From NCBI GenBank assembly GCA_023432075.1, contig JAEYVD010000041.1, positions 1 to 53,199 of the forward strand: a DNA stretch of 53,199 nt. Direction: 5' to 3'. Positions 42,930 through 51,720 of this stretch are shown in pieces. Position 1 is the stretch's first letter. Every line of letters starts with the position of its first letter. Source of the stretch: Pseudomonadota bacterium. Its GTDB lineage: Bacteria > Pseudomonadota > Gammaproteobacteria > Burkholderiales > Burkholderiaceae_B. Made by a program: the position numbers and the translations under genes. Below the pieces are notes generated by a model. It did not search any database. It saw nothing but the letters and a program-made list of their open reading frames with translations, and was not told the DNA's origin.

Positions 42930-43511
42930 ATGAAAGACGCCATCTACCTGGTGCTGGACATGGAGAACGACCTGGTCCATGCGGACGGACCCAACGGCCG
43001 CGCCGGCTACGGCGAACAGGTGCGCGGCCGCGGCATCGTCCAACATACGCGGCGCGCCGTGGACAAGGCGCGTGCCGCCGGCCTGCCCATCGGCTTCGTG
43101 CGCGTCGGATTCTCGCCCGATTACCGCGAATGCCCGCCCAACTCGCCGATCTTCTCGGGTGCGCGCAAGAACGGCATCTTCAAGCTGGGCGAGTGGGGCA
43201 CCGAAGTGCATCCCGACCTGGGCCGCCAGCCGCAGGATTTCGACATCGTCAAGCATCGCGTCAGTCCGTTCTACAGCACCAGCCTGGAATCCATCCTGCG
43301 CGCCCATGGCATCAAGCGTATCTATTGCTCGGGCATTTCCACCAACGCCGTCGTGCAGGCCACGGTGCGCGAAGGCCACGATCGCGACTACGAGATGATC
43401 GTTCTTGAAGACTGCTGCTGCGGCCTGACCGCCGAGGAGCACGACAACGCGATCAAGAGCCTGCAGCGGTTCTGCCGCATCACCAATTCCAACGACGTTG
43501 TCTTCGAGTGA
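42930..43511 (+). CDS. Isochorismatase-fold protein lacking the catalytic cysteine
   Basis: The 193-residue protein keeps D10 (LVLDMEND) and K108 (DIVKHRVSPFYST) of the cysteine-hydrolase/isochorismatase fold. In most amidases of this fold the motif reads G-x-x-T-N-x-C-V; here it is GISTNAVVQAT, so V141 replaces the nucleophilic Cys. Isochorismatases proper also lack a Cys, so a hydrolysis not using a thiol, or a non-catalytic role, is possible. It lies between the CoA-transferases and the CitE-like lyase in the same run and probably acts on a pathway intermediate. Confidence 0.8.
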   Translation: MKDAIYLVLDMENDLVHADGPNGRAGYGEQVRGRGIVQHTRRAVDKARAAGLPIGFVRVGFSPDYRECPPNSPIFSGARKNGIFKLGEWGTEVHPDLGRQPQDFDIVKHRVSPFYSTSLESILRAHGIKRIYCSGISTNAVVQATVREGHDRDYEMIVLEDCCCGLTAEEHDNAIKSLQRFCRITNSNDVVFE

Positions 43512-43518
43512 GCGCCTT

Positions 43519-44331
43519 GTGAACCGACCCGCTCGCAGCCTGCTGTTCGTTCCGGGCGACCGGCCCGAACGCTATGACCGCGCTGTTGCCAGCGGCGCGC
43601 ACGCGGTCATTCTGGACCTGGAGGACGCCGTCGCGCCCGCCGCGAAGGACGCCGCCCGTGACCAGGCGGCCAGATGGCTGTCAAACGGCGGACAGGCCTG
43701 CGTGCGCATCAACCCCGCCGACACCTCCTGGCACGCCGAAGACGTGGCGGCCCTACGCGCATTGCCTCAGGCGGCCGTCATGCTGCCCAAGGCCAATGCG
43801 GGCACGCTCGCGCAGGTGCTGACCGCGTTGCCGGGCCGCCAGGTCATTGCGCTGCTCGAAACCGTGGACGGCTACATGGACCTGGCGGCGCTGGCCCGCG
43901 TGCCCGGCCTGGCGCGCATCGCGTTCGGCAGCGTCGACTTCGCCATGGACAGCGGCATTGCCGACCAGGGCGACGCCATGACGCCCGTGCGCACGGCCAT
44001 CGCGCTGGCCTCGCGCCACGCCGGCCTGCCCGCGCCCATCGACGGGGTCAGCCTGGAGTTCAACGATCCGGACGCGATGCGGGCCGACGCGGTCCGCTCC
44101 CGGCAGCTTGGCTTCGGCGGGAAACTATGCATCCACCCCCGTCAGGTGGCGCAGGTCAACGCGGCCTGGCTGCCTTCCGAATCCGAGCAGGACTGGGCGC
44201 GGCGCGTGCTGGAGGCGTTCGACGCAAGCGGCGGCGGCGCCACCGCCGTGGACGGCAAGATGATCGACAAGCCGGTGGTCGAGCAAGCCCGGCGCATCGT
44301 CGCGGAAACCGGGGGTGCGGCCAGGGCTTAA
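43519..44331 (+). CDS. CitE/HpcH-family CoA-ester lyase
   Basis: The 270-residue TIM-barrel protein shows SLLFVPGDRPERYDRAVASG, AVILDLEDAVAP, CVRINP, VIALLETVDGYMDL and IAFGSVDFAMDSG, with the Mg-binding Glu and Asp of citryl-, malyl- and citramalyl-CoA lyases. It should cleave a 3-hydroxy-acyl-CoA into two smaller products, one often pyruvate or glyoxylate, the other acetyl- or propionyl-CoA. I chose the GTG seven bases after the previous stop rather than a TTG inside that gene. With the hydratases it supplies the carbon-carbon cleavage step of the proposed pathway. Confidence 0.85.
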   Translation: MNRPARSLLFVPGDRPERYDRAVASGAHAVILDLEDAVAPAAKDAARDQAARWLSNGGQACVRINPADTSWHAEDVAALRALPQAAVMLPKANAGTLAQVLTALPGRQVIALLETVDGYMDLAALARVPGLARIAFGSVDFAMDSGIADQGDAMTPVRTAIALASRHAGLPAPIDGVSLEFNDPDAMRADAVRSRQLGFGGKLCIHPRQVAQVNAAWLPSESEQDWARRVLEAFDASGGGATAVDGKMIDKPVVEQARRIVAETGGAARA

Positions 44332-44411
44332 CGGGTAGAATCGGGCCCATAGGGGCTTTGCGGCCTGCAAACAGGTTTATCCGGTTCGTCCGGGCCACTC
44401 AGGCTTAATCG

Positions 44412-45059
44412 ATGGAATACCGTACAAAAGAGGAACAGGTCGCGGACTATCTGCGCGAGCGCATCATTTCGGGTGTGTTTCCGCGTGGCTCGCGACTGAA
44501 GCAAGCCGAGATCGCCGAGCAGCTGCGCCTGAGCATCACGCCCGTGCGCGAGGCGCTCAAGCTGCTGGAGGCCGAAGGCTACATCAGCGGCGATTCCTAC
44601 CGCGGCGCGCGGGTCGTCCCGTTTGACGCGGGCGCGTCGGCCGAGATCCTGCAACTGCGTCTACTACTGGAATCGCAGCTCGTGCGTGCCGCGATCGAAC
44701 GCATCACCACCGAAGACATCGCCGAATTGCGGGTGCTGGCCGATGATTTCGCCAAGTCCTTCGAAAGCGGCGACCGCGCTACCGCGCGCGGCATCAACTA
44801 CCGCTTCCATCGCCAGCTCTACGACATCGCCCAATTGCCCCAGACCCTGCATTTTGTGCAGATCCTGTGGGCACGCTATCCGTTCGACCTGATCAACTCC
44901 GCCTCGGGCCGCGGCGCGGACGCCGTGCGCGAACACGAAGAAATCCTGCAGGCGTTCGCGTCGGGCGACGCGTCGGCGGCCATGCTGGCCATGCGCAAGC
45001 ACATCGAGTCCGGCTGGACGGTGCTCAAGTCGCTGAGCGAATCGGCTCTGGCTGAGTGA
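44412..45059 (+). CDS. GntR-family transcriptional regulator with FCD domain
   Basis: The 215-residue regulator has an N-terminal winged helix (QVADYLRERIISGVFPRGSR, LKQAEIAEQLRLSITPVREA) and a C-terminal all-helical FCD ligand domain with His residues (RFHRQLYDIA, REHEEILQAF) that usually bind a metal and a carboxylate effector. It is the only regulator inside the 27-45 kb cluster and the natural candidate to bind the three AGAATGCATTCT palindromes. No copy of that palindrome is found in front of its own gene. It sits 80 bases after the lyase gene in the same direction. Confidence 0.85.
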   Translation: MEYRTKEEQVADYLRERIISGVFPRGSRLKQAEIAEQLRLSITPVREALKLLEAEGYISGDSYRGARVVPFDAGASAEILQLRLLLESQLVRAAIERITTEDIAELRVLADDFAKSFESGDRATARGINYRFHRQLYDIAQLPQTLHFVQILWARYPFDLINSASGRGADAVREHEEILQAFASGDASAAMLAMRKHIESGWTVLKSLSESALAE

Positions 45060-45123
45060 CGTTTGGAATTCCCGCCGTACAGGTTGGGGTGCGCTGCCGC
45101 TACCGCGTCGCATGGATTGCTTT

Positions 45124-46068
45124 CTACGGGAATGACAGCAGTCCCTGGTCGTGGCCGCACACCTGCTCAACCAGATCCACCCGTGCAGGCGCCGTCTGTT
45201 TGACAAGCCGCACGAACAGACTCGCGAACTCGCGTGCCTGTTCCGAAGGGGCATAGGAGCTCGGTAGAAGAAAGCCATACGGAATGCTGAGCCTAGGCTC
45301 GAAATCGCGCAACACGATACCCGGCACGTTGGCCGCCAGGATGGGGTCGGCCAAGGCGATGCCCATCCCCAGCGCGGCAAGCTGGCAGGCCGATTGTCCG
45401 GAGGATGTTTCCATGACAAGACGCAGTGGTAGTCGCTGTTTGGCCATCAGGTCGTCGATGCGCTGGCGCAGCAGCGTGAATGGGCGCAGCGCGATAAACG
45501 GTTCGTCTTTGATGTCATCTGCGGTCACGACGTCCTTGGCTGTCAGCCGGTGGCCTTCCGGCATGGCGATCACCAGCCGCACGTCTGCAAATGTCCGCGA
45601 GCGGATTCCGGGGAAATCGATGGGAAGGGCGGCCAAGCCGAGGTCGAATTGCTGTCCGGACATCCATAGCCCGACGTCGACCCGAGAGCGGACTTCCAGC
45701 GATACCCGTACCCGCGGATGGCTGCGCGCGAATTCGGCGATGGCGGCGGGCGTAACGCTATAGGCAAAGTACGGCTGGGTCAGAATGCGCAGCCAGGCAT
45801 CTTGCTGATTGCGGATGGAATCCGCGATGCGCGAAACCTCTTCGAACCCCGCCAGGATATGGCGCGTGCCTTCGTAGAAGCGCAGGCATTCTTGCGTGGG
45901 TATCAGCCCGCGTCCGTGACGCAGGAACAGGGGAAACCCGACCTCTTCCTCAAGCGCCGAAATCAACCGGCTGATCTGAGGTTGAGTGCGGTGGATACGC
46001 CGCGACGCCTCAGTGACGCTTCCGGTTTCCATCACGGCACGCAGGGCTTGAAGACGATTCAGACGCAT
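45124..46068 (-). CDS. LysR-family transcriptional regulator
   Basis: The 314-residue regulator starts MRLNRLQALRAVMETGSVTE followed by the helix-turn-helix RRIHRTQPQISRLISALEEE, then a type 2 periplasmic-binding-like effector domain. I chose the ATG that puts the helix-turn-helix at its usual distance; an ATG 51 bases earlier is in frame. It is divergent from the aminotransferase-transporter operon, and the shared promoter region holds two palindromes, a typical arrangement for a LysR activator. The effector is unknown. Confidence 0.85.
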   Translation of the reverse strand: MRLNRLQALRAVMETGSVTEASRRIHRTQPQISRLISALEEEVGFPLFLRHGRGLIPTQECLRFYEGTRHILAGFEEVSRIADSIRNQQDAWLRILTQPYFAYSVTPAAIAEFARSHPRVRVSLEVRSRVDVGLWMSGQQFDLGLAALPIDFPGIRSRTFADVRLVIAMPEGHRLTAKDVVTADDIKDEPFIALRPFTLLRQRIDDLMAKQRLPLRLVMETSSGQSACQLAALGMGIALADPILAANVPGIVLRDFEPRLSIPYGFLLPSSYAPSEQAREFASLFVRLVKQTAPARVDLVEQVCGHDQGLLSFP

Positions 46069-46158
46069 AGGGACAAACCCGAGCAATGGAAAGGTTGGCG
46101 ATGCCGGCTCAACCCTCATGGCGGTCCGCCCAACGGGGTGGGGCGCCGAGCCGAGGGT

Positions 46159-46183
46159 GATTCATTACAAAACTGCATGAATC
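46159..46183. promoter_or_regulatory. LysR-type recognition palindrome GATTCAT-N11-ATGAATC
   Basis: Perfect 7-bp arms separated by 11 bases contain the T-N11-A core of LysR boxes. It is 90 bases upstream of the regulator's start and about 75 bases from the aminotransferase start, where a recognition-binding site is expected. Confidence 0.75.
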
Positions 46184-46209
46184 AATACTTCAAACGAAAT
46201 TGACGCATG

Positions 46210-46222
46210 GATTCGTCGAATC
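46210..46222. promoter_or_regulatory. Second palindrome GATTCGTCGAATC in the LysR intergenic region
   Basis: A perfect 6-bp inverted repeat around one central base, closer to the aminotransferase start. It shares the GATTC/GAATC ends with the first palindrome and could be the activation-binding site of the same LysR protein. Confidence 0.55.
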
Positions 46223-46258
46223 TTAGGATCATCCCACGTTCAATGAAAGAGGCGCGGC

Positions 46259-47464
46259 GTGAATATCCTAGAAAGCGCGGTATCCGTGGGTGGACCTGCG
46301 GCTCTGTTTCCCGATGACCGCAATGGCATCGAGCAACTGGATTGGAGCAACATCGGGCAGGCGTTTCCCATCAAGCAACGGCGGGCATACCTCAACAATG
46401 CGTCGATCGGTGCGCTGAGCCAGCCGGTGGTGGCAGCCGTCAACCGGTTCATGGAGGACGTGCGGGACAATGGGCGCAATGCCTATCCCGAATGGTGCCG
46501 TTGCGCCGAAGAAACCATCAAGGCTCGCATCGGCCGGCTGATCGGCGCGCATCGTGACGAGATCGCCTACGTCAAGAACACCACCGAAGGATTGGTCAAC
46601 GTGGCCAACGGCTTTCCGTGGCGAGATGGAGACAACCTGATCCTGCCGGATATCGAATACCCCTCCAACGTCTATTGCTGGATGAAGCTGGCCGCGCGCG
46701 GCGTGACGATTCGTTGGGTGAAGAACCGCAATGGCCGCATCCTGGTGGACGATATCCGTGGATTGATAGACGAGCGCACCCGGCTTGTGTCGCTAAGCGC
46801 CGTGCAGTTTTCCAACGGTTTCCGCCAAGACCTGGAAGCCACCTCCAACCTGTGCCACGAACGCGGCATATACCTGAATCTGGATGCCATTCAGTGGGCC
46901 GGTTCGCTGGAACTGGATGTCGAGAAGCTGGGCATCCACTTCCTGTCGGTGGGAGGCCACAAATGGATGCTGGCGCCGATCGGGACGGGATTTTTCTACT
47001 GCCGCAAGAGCGTGCTGGGATTGCTGGACCCGCCCAGCGTGGGCTATCACAGCGTTGACAGTACCGAAGACCACATGCACTACCTGCTGAAATACCGGCC
47101 AACTGCCGCCCGCTTTGAAGAAGCTCTGGCCAACTTCACTGGCATCTGGGGGTTGGACGCGGCCGTGCGTATCCAGCTGGCGCTGACGCCCGCCCGCATT
47201 GAATCCCACATTCTGACGCTGACTGACTACGCCTGCGAAGCCCTGTTGCGCAAGGGATACCAGATCGTCAGTTCACGGACCCCGGGCGAGGCGTCCGGCA
47301 ACTTGTCGTTCAAGCATTCTGGCCACGACGCCCAGGAGCTGTCGCAGCGCTTGCGCGACGCGGGCGTGGACCTGGCGGTGCGCGGTGGCAATCTGCGTAT
47401 TTCACCGACCTATTACAACGATTCCGACGACATCGACCGCTTGGTGGAGGCGCTGCCGTCCTGA
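46259..47464 (+). CDS. Class V aminotransferase-fold PLP enzyme
   Basis: The 401-residue enzyme of the class V/cysteine desulfurase-isopenicillin N epimerase fold has RAYLNNASIGALSQPVVAAV at the N-terminus and YLNLDAIQWAGSLELDVEKL near the cofactor. K235 in SVGGHKWMLAP should form the PLP Schiff base. The reaction could be racemisation, lyase or transamination; the sequence does not decide. It begins at GTG behind AAGAGG and is the first gene of an operon with a dipeptide-type importer, so its substrate is probably the imported amino compound. Confidence 0.8.
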   Translation: MNILESAVSVGGPAALFPDDRNGIEQLDWSNIGQAFPIKQRRAYLNNASIGALSQPVVAAVNRFMEDVRDNGRNAYPEWCRCAEETIKARIGRLIGAHRDEIAYVKNTTEGLVNVANGFPWRDGDNLILPDIEYPSNVYCWMKLAARGVTIRWVKNRNGRILVDDIRGLIDERTRLVSLSAVQFSNGFRQDLEATSNLCHERGIYLNLDAIQWAGSLELDVEKLGIHFLSVGGHKWMLAPIGTGFFYCRKSVLGLLDPPSVGYHSVDSTEDHMHYLLKYRPTAARFEEALANFTGIWGLDAAVRIQLALTPARIESHILTLTDYACEALLRKGYQIVSSRTPGEASGNLSFKHSGHDAQELSQRLRDAGVDLAVRGGNLRISPTYYNDSDDIDRLVEALPS

Positions 47465-47509
47465 CGGCAGCACACGTCGAACGGGTCGATCACTATGCAA
47501 GGGGAAAAC

Positions 47510-49063
47510 ATGACGATGCAACATAAATGGCGCCGGCTGGCGTTGGGAATTGGGGCCTGCGCGCTGGTGGCGATTGCGTCGGGGGCCCAGGCGGCCGACA
47601 CGCCCAAGAAGGGTGGCACCCTGCGGTACGGCACGGTATCCGAAATTGTGTCGCTGGACCCTCATGTGTATGGCGGCAGCGCATGGAAGGTGTTGATCGA
47701 ATCGCTCTACAGTCCCCTGGTCGGCTATGACAAGACCGGGGCCGTGGTGCCGCGCCTGGCACAGCGGTGGGAACAGCCGGATGCCCGCACCATCGTGTTC
47801 CACCTGCGTCCGGACGTGAAGTTCCAGGACGGCACGCCGGTCTCGGCGGACGACGTCAAGTTCTCGCTGGACCGAATCCTGGACCCAGCGACCGGCGCCA
47901 CGCTGCGATCCAACCTCTTGGGCGCTACGGTGACGGTCATCGATCCAGCAACGGTCAAAGTGGAGAAGCCGTCGCCTGACGCCACGTTATTGGGGGTGCT
48001 GGCATTGCCAGAAGCAGCCATCGTGTCGCGCAAATGGGTACAGGATGGCGCCAATCTGAAGCTGACTGCCAATGGCACGGGCCCATTTCAGTTGAAGAGC
48101 TATGAGCCAGCGGTGCGAGCCAGCCTGGCCCGTAATCCCAGCTACTTCATCGCGGGTCAGCCTTATCTGGATGCGGTGGATTTCCGCATGATCAAAAGCG
48201 ACGATGCGCGCGTGAATGCGCTGCGCAGTCAGTCCTTGGACATGATCGACTTCGTGCCGTGGAAAGACATCGACGTGCTGCGCCGCAATGCAGGCATGAA
48301 GATCGACATGGCGGGCGGCGCTTTCATGAGCGTCTGGTTCAACACCAGCAAAAAGCCCTTCGACGATGTGCGCGTGCGACGCGCGGTGTCCTACGCGATC
48401 GACCGCGAAGCCGTCTCGAAAGCGGCCTTCTTTGGTCATGGCCAGCCCATCTATGGCGCGCCTACTCCACCAGATTCACCGTATTACAACAAAGCGCTGG
48501 ACGGCACCTTCAAGCGCGATGTGAAGCAGGCGCGCGCCTTGCTGGCCGAGGCGGGCTACGCGAATGGCGTCGACGCGTCGATGGTGGTGTTCCAGGGGCT
48601 GGGCATCTACACGACGATGGCGCAAGTGGTGCAGGCCAACTTGAAGGAAGCCGGCATCAACCTGAAGCTGGAGCCGGTGGAATGGGCGACGCTGGTGGAA
48701 CGCAAGAACCGGGGTGACTACGAGTCCATGATTTACGGTGTGTCGGTGAAGCTGCCCGATCCCGACGCTTACGCCTATTATCTGGGCGGCGATTCCAGCT
48801 ACTGGGCCAAACCCATCGGCTATCGTGACCCTGAATTGGAAAAGCTGCTGGCGGACGGCCGGGCGTTGACGGATCCGAAGGCGCGCCAGCCCATCTACGC
48901 GCAAGCAGAAAAGCGCATCCTGGATACCAGCCCCTGGGTGTTTGTGAATTGGCGCGAACAGGCGCAAGGGTATCTGCGCAAGGTGCAGGGTTACACGCAA
49001 CTGGGCGGGGCGTTGAGCGAGAGCAGCCCGGGCATTTCGTTGCCCACCATGTGGCTGAACTGA
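47510..49063 (+). CDS. Dipeptide-type ABC transporter substrate-binding protein
   Basis: The 517-residue periplasmic SBP_bac_5 protein has a signal ending near ASGAQAAD (about 27), then GGTLRYGTVSEIVSLDPHVY, the W-x-F-x-L-R-x-D-V-like VFHLRPDVKFQDGTPVSADD, and VRVRRAVSYAIDREAVSKA. It delivers oligopeptides or other amines to the adjacent permease pair. The ATG with AAGGGG five bases upstream is preferred over one five codons earlier. It follows the PLP enzyme by 45 bases. Confidence 0.85.
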   Translation: MTMQHKWRRLALGIGACALVAIASGAQAADTPKKGGTLRYGTVSEIVSLDPHVYGGSAWKVLIESLYSPLVGYDKTGAVVPRLAQRWEQPDARTIVFHLRPDVKFQDGTPVSADDVKFSLDRILDPATGATLRSNLLGATVTVIDPATVKVEKPSPDATLLGVLALPEAAIVSRKWVQDGANLKLTANGTGPFQLKSYEPAVRASLARNPSYFIAGQPYLDAVDFRMIKSDDARVNALRSQSLDMIDFVPWKDIDVLRRNAGMKIDMAGGAFMSVWFNTSKKPFDDVRVRRAVSYAIDREAVSKAAFFGHGQPIYGAPTPPDSPYYNKALDGTFKRDVKQARALLAEAGYANGVDASMVVFQGLGIYTTMAQVVQANLKEAGINLKLEPVEWATLVERKNRGDYESMIYGVSVKLPDPDAYAYYLGGDSSYWAKPIGYRDPELEKLLADGRALTDPKARQPIYAQAEKRILDTSPWVFVNWREQAQGYLRKVQGYTQLGGALSESSPGISLPTMWLN

Positions 49064-49073
49064 GTACGCCGGA

Positions 49074-50030
49074 ATGCTGCCATTTTTGCTAAAACGCCTG
49101 TCGTCAGCCATCGTCACGCTGGCGCTGGCGACGGGCGTGGTGTTCATCGCCATCCACCTGCTGCCCGGCGATCCCGTGGCCATCATGCTGGGAGACCAGG
49201 CCGGCAGCGACCCGGTTGCCGTGCAGCGTGTGCGGGCGCAACTGGGTCTGGACTTGCCGCTTGGCACGCAGTTCACGCACTGGGCGGCAAACCTGGCCCA
49301 CGGCGATCTGGGTGTGTCGTTGCGCACGGGCGAACCGGTGGCGGACGAACTCGCGCGGCGTATTCCCCGTAGTCTGGAATTGATAGGCGCCGGGTTGTTG
49401 ATTGCCGTGCTGTTCGGCGTGCCCCTGGGCGTGATCGCGGCCCGTGCGCGTGGCCGGCTCGCGGGATTGGCGGCTTCCGTGCTGGCGGTCGCGGGGTTTT
49501 CGGCGCCGGTATTTGTCTTGGGGATTTTGCTGGTGCTGGTGTTCAGCTTGGGGCTGGGCTGGTTGCCGTCGTCGGGCTTTGTTCCGTTCGCGGACGACCC
49601 CATCCAGCATTGTCTGTCGTTGATTCTGCCGGCCTTGACGATCGGCCTGAACTTCATGGGCGTGATCGCCCGTATGACGCGGGCCAGCCTGGCCGATGTC
49701 ATGGGGCGTGACTACGTCAAGCTGGCGCGGGCCAAGGGTCTGTCGCGCAACAAGGCGATCTTTCGTCACGCGTTGCCCAACGCCCTGGTGCCGGTAATCG
49801 CCATCGTCGGCATCCGCGCCGGCAACCTGCTGGGCGGCACGGTCATCATCGAAGCGCTGTTCGATTGGCCTGGGTTGAGCTCCCTGTTGGTCAGCGCGGC
49901 ATTCGCGCGTGATTACCCCGTCATCCAGGGGTCTTTGCTGGCCATCTTTGCCATCTTCATCCTGATCAGCCTGGTCATCGACCTGGCCCAGGGCCTGGTT
50001 GACCCTCGCATCCGCAGGCCGTCCGCATGA
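49074..50030 (+). CDS. Dipeptide-type ABC permease, DppB family
   Basis: The 318-residue permease has about six helices. It opens LPFLLKRLSSAIVTLALATG, HLLPGDPVAIMLGD follows, and the EAA coupling loop reads DYVKLARAKGLSRNKAIFRH followed by ALPNALVP. It pairs with the DppC-type gene, overlapping its start by four bases. Substrate specificity comes from the upstream binding protein. Confidence 0.9.
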   Translation: MLPFLLKRLSSAIVTLALATGVVFIAIHLLPGDPVAIMLGDQAGSDPVAVQRVRAQLGLDLPLGTQFTHWAANLAHGDLGVSLRTGEPVADELARRIPRSLELIGAGLLIAVLFGVPLGVIAARARGRLAGLAASVLAVAGFSAPVFVLGILLVLVFSLGLGWLPSSGFVPFADDPIQHCLSLILPALTIGLNFMGVIARMTRASLADVMGRDYVKLARAKGLSRNKAIFRHALPNALVPVIAIVGIRAGNLLGGTVIIEALFDWPGLSSLLVSAAFARDYPVIQGSLLAIFAIFILISLVIDLAQGLVDPRIRRPSA

Positions 50031-50857
50031 TCTCTTTCCTATGCAACCACACCGGCGGGCTGTCCGTGCGGATCGCCCTCGGCTTCCTGACTGTGCTGGT
50101 GCTGGCCGCCGCCTTCGGGCCGGCGCTGGGGCTGGCAGATCCGTACCAGATCGATGCCGCCAATTTATTGTCGTCACCGACCTGGCAACATTGGCTGGGC
50201 ACCGACGAGCTCGGGCGCGACCTGTTGTCGCGGGCCGTGTACGGCGCCCGCGTGTCGCTGACGGTCGCCGCAGCGGCGGTGATCCTGGCCGGGGTGCTGG
50301 GCGTGGCCATCGGCGTCAGCGTGGCCTTTCTGGGGCCGCGAATGGAAGCGGCGGCCATCCGGGTGGTGGACGTGTTTGTGTCGCTGCCCGAGATCTTTGT
50401 TGCGCTGGTGGTGCTGGCCTTCATTGGCGGCAATCTGCCGACGCTGATTGCCACCATCGGCATTCTTTACGCCCCGCAGTTTGCACGGGTGACGTGGGGC
50501 GTGGCACGGGGTATCCGGGCGCGCGAACATGTGTTGGCCGCCAGTTCGCTGGGGGCGGGCAACGGCTGGATCATCTGGCACGAAGTATTGCCCAACATGC
50601 GCTCCATCATCGCCGTGCAAGCGTCGTTCACCTTCTCTTTTGCGATGTTGCTGGAAGCAGGCCTGAGCTTTCTGGGGCTGGGCGTGCGGCCGCCCGTTCC
50701 CTCATGGGGCCAAATGGTGGGATCGCTGAAAGACTATCTGTTCACCAATCCATGGCCGGTGCTGGTGCCCGCGCTGGCGCTGTTCTTTACCGTGCTGGCC
50801 GTCAATGTGCTGGGTGACTGGCTGCAAGATGTGCTCAACCCGGAGCTGCAAAAATGA
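50027..50857 (+). CDS. Dipeptide-type ABC permease, DppC family
   Basis: The 276-residue permease has the family marker HWLGTDELGRDLLSRAVYGA and the coupling loop EHVLAASSLGAGNGWIIWHE followed by VLPNM. It overlaps the DppB and DppD genes by four bases each. The final WPVLVPALALFFTVLAVNVL and GDWLQDVLNPEL are typical of the C-terminus. It forms the pore with the DppB protein. Confidence 0.9.
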   Translation: MISFLCNHTGGLSVRIALGFLTVLVLAAAFGPALGLADPYQIDAANLLSSPTWQHWLGTDELGRDLLSRAVYGARVSLTVAAAAVILAGVLGVAIGVSVAFLGPRMEAAAIRVVDVFVSLPEIFVALVVLAFIGGNLPTLIATIGILYAPQFARVTWGVARGIRAREHVLAASSLGAGNGWIIWHEVLPNMRSIIAVQASFTFSFAMLLEAGLSFLGLGVRPPVPSWGQMVGSLKDYLFTNPWPVLVPALALFFTVLAVNVLGDWLQDVLNPELQK

Positions 50858-51720
50858 GCCGCGAACCTGAGGCGCTGCTGACCGTCAGAAATCTGGCAGT
50901 CAGCTTTGACACCCGCCAAGGCGTTGTCGCCGCCGTTAAAGGCGTGGACCTGACCGTGCGGCGAGGCGAGGTGGTGTGCCTGGTCGGCGAATCCGGCTCC
51001 GGTAAATCCGTTACGGGCTTATCGTTGATGGGCCTGGTGGATCCGCCAGGCCGGGTGACCGCCGATGCCCTGCGGTTCAATGGTCTGGACCTGATGGGTG
51101 CGTCGGACCGAGACATAAACGCCCTGCGCGGCAAAGACATTTCCATGGTGTTCCAGGAACCCATGACCGCGCTGAACCCTGGTCGGACCGTGGGCAGCCA
51201 GATCGCAGAGGTGATCCGCATCCACGAACGGGCTGGCCGCGAACATGCCTGGAATCGGGCGGTGGACCTGCTGCAGCGGGTGGGCATTCGCGAACCCGCG
51301 CAGCGGGCCAAAGCCTATCCCCACGAACTTTCCGGCGGCATGCGCCAGCGGGTGATGATTGCGGTTGCCTGCGCGTTGACGCCCAAGCTGATCATTGCCG
51401 ACGAACCCACCACGGCGCTGGATGTGACGGTGCAGGCGCAAGTGCTGGAGCTGCTGTTTTCATTGCAGGAGGAAGCCGGCGCGGCCGTGCTGTTCATCAC
51501 TCATGACCTGGGCGTAGTTGCCGAGATTGCCGATCGGGTCGTCGTCATGCAGGCGGGCAGGGTGGTCGAAGAAGGCGACGTGCGGCAAATATTCGAGCAG
51601 CCCCGTCAAGCCTATACCCAAGCCTTGCTGGCTGCCGTCCCGGACGTCGATGCGCCGCGTGACCGCACGCGCCGTCTATCGCAGCGGCCTATTGACAGTG
51701 TCCGAGGAGCGCTGCAATGA
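50854..51720 (+). CDS. Dipeptide-type ABC ATPase, DppD family
   Basis: The 288-residue ATPase has Walker A GESGSGKS, signature LSGGMRQRVMIAVACAL, Walker B LIIADEPTTALDVTVQAQ and switch His in FITHDLGVVAEIAD. It is shorter than usual DppD/OppD proteins (about 320-330) because the C-terminal oligopeptide-type extension ends soon after the RTRRLSQRPI segment. All catalytic motifs are present. Start and stop overlap both neighbours. Confidence 0.9.
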   Translation: MSREPEALLTVRNLAVSFDTRQGVVAAVKGVDLTVRRGEVVCLVGESGSGKSVTGLSLMGLVDPPGRVTADALRFNGLDLMGASDRDINALRGKDISMVFQEPMTALNPGRTVGSQIAEVIRIHERAGREHAWNRAVDLLQRVGIREPAQRAKAYPHELSGGMRQRVMIAVACALTPKLIIADEPTTALDVTVQAQVLELLFSLQEEAGAAVLFITHDLGVVAEIADRVVVMQAGRVVEEGDVRQIFEQPRQAYTQALLAAVPDVDAPRDRTRRLSQRPIDSVRGALQ

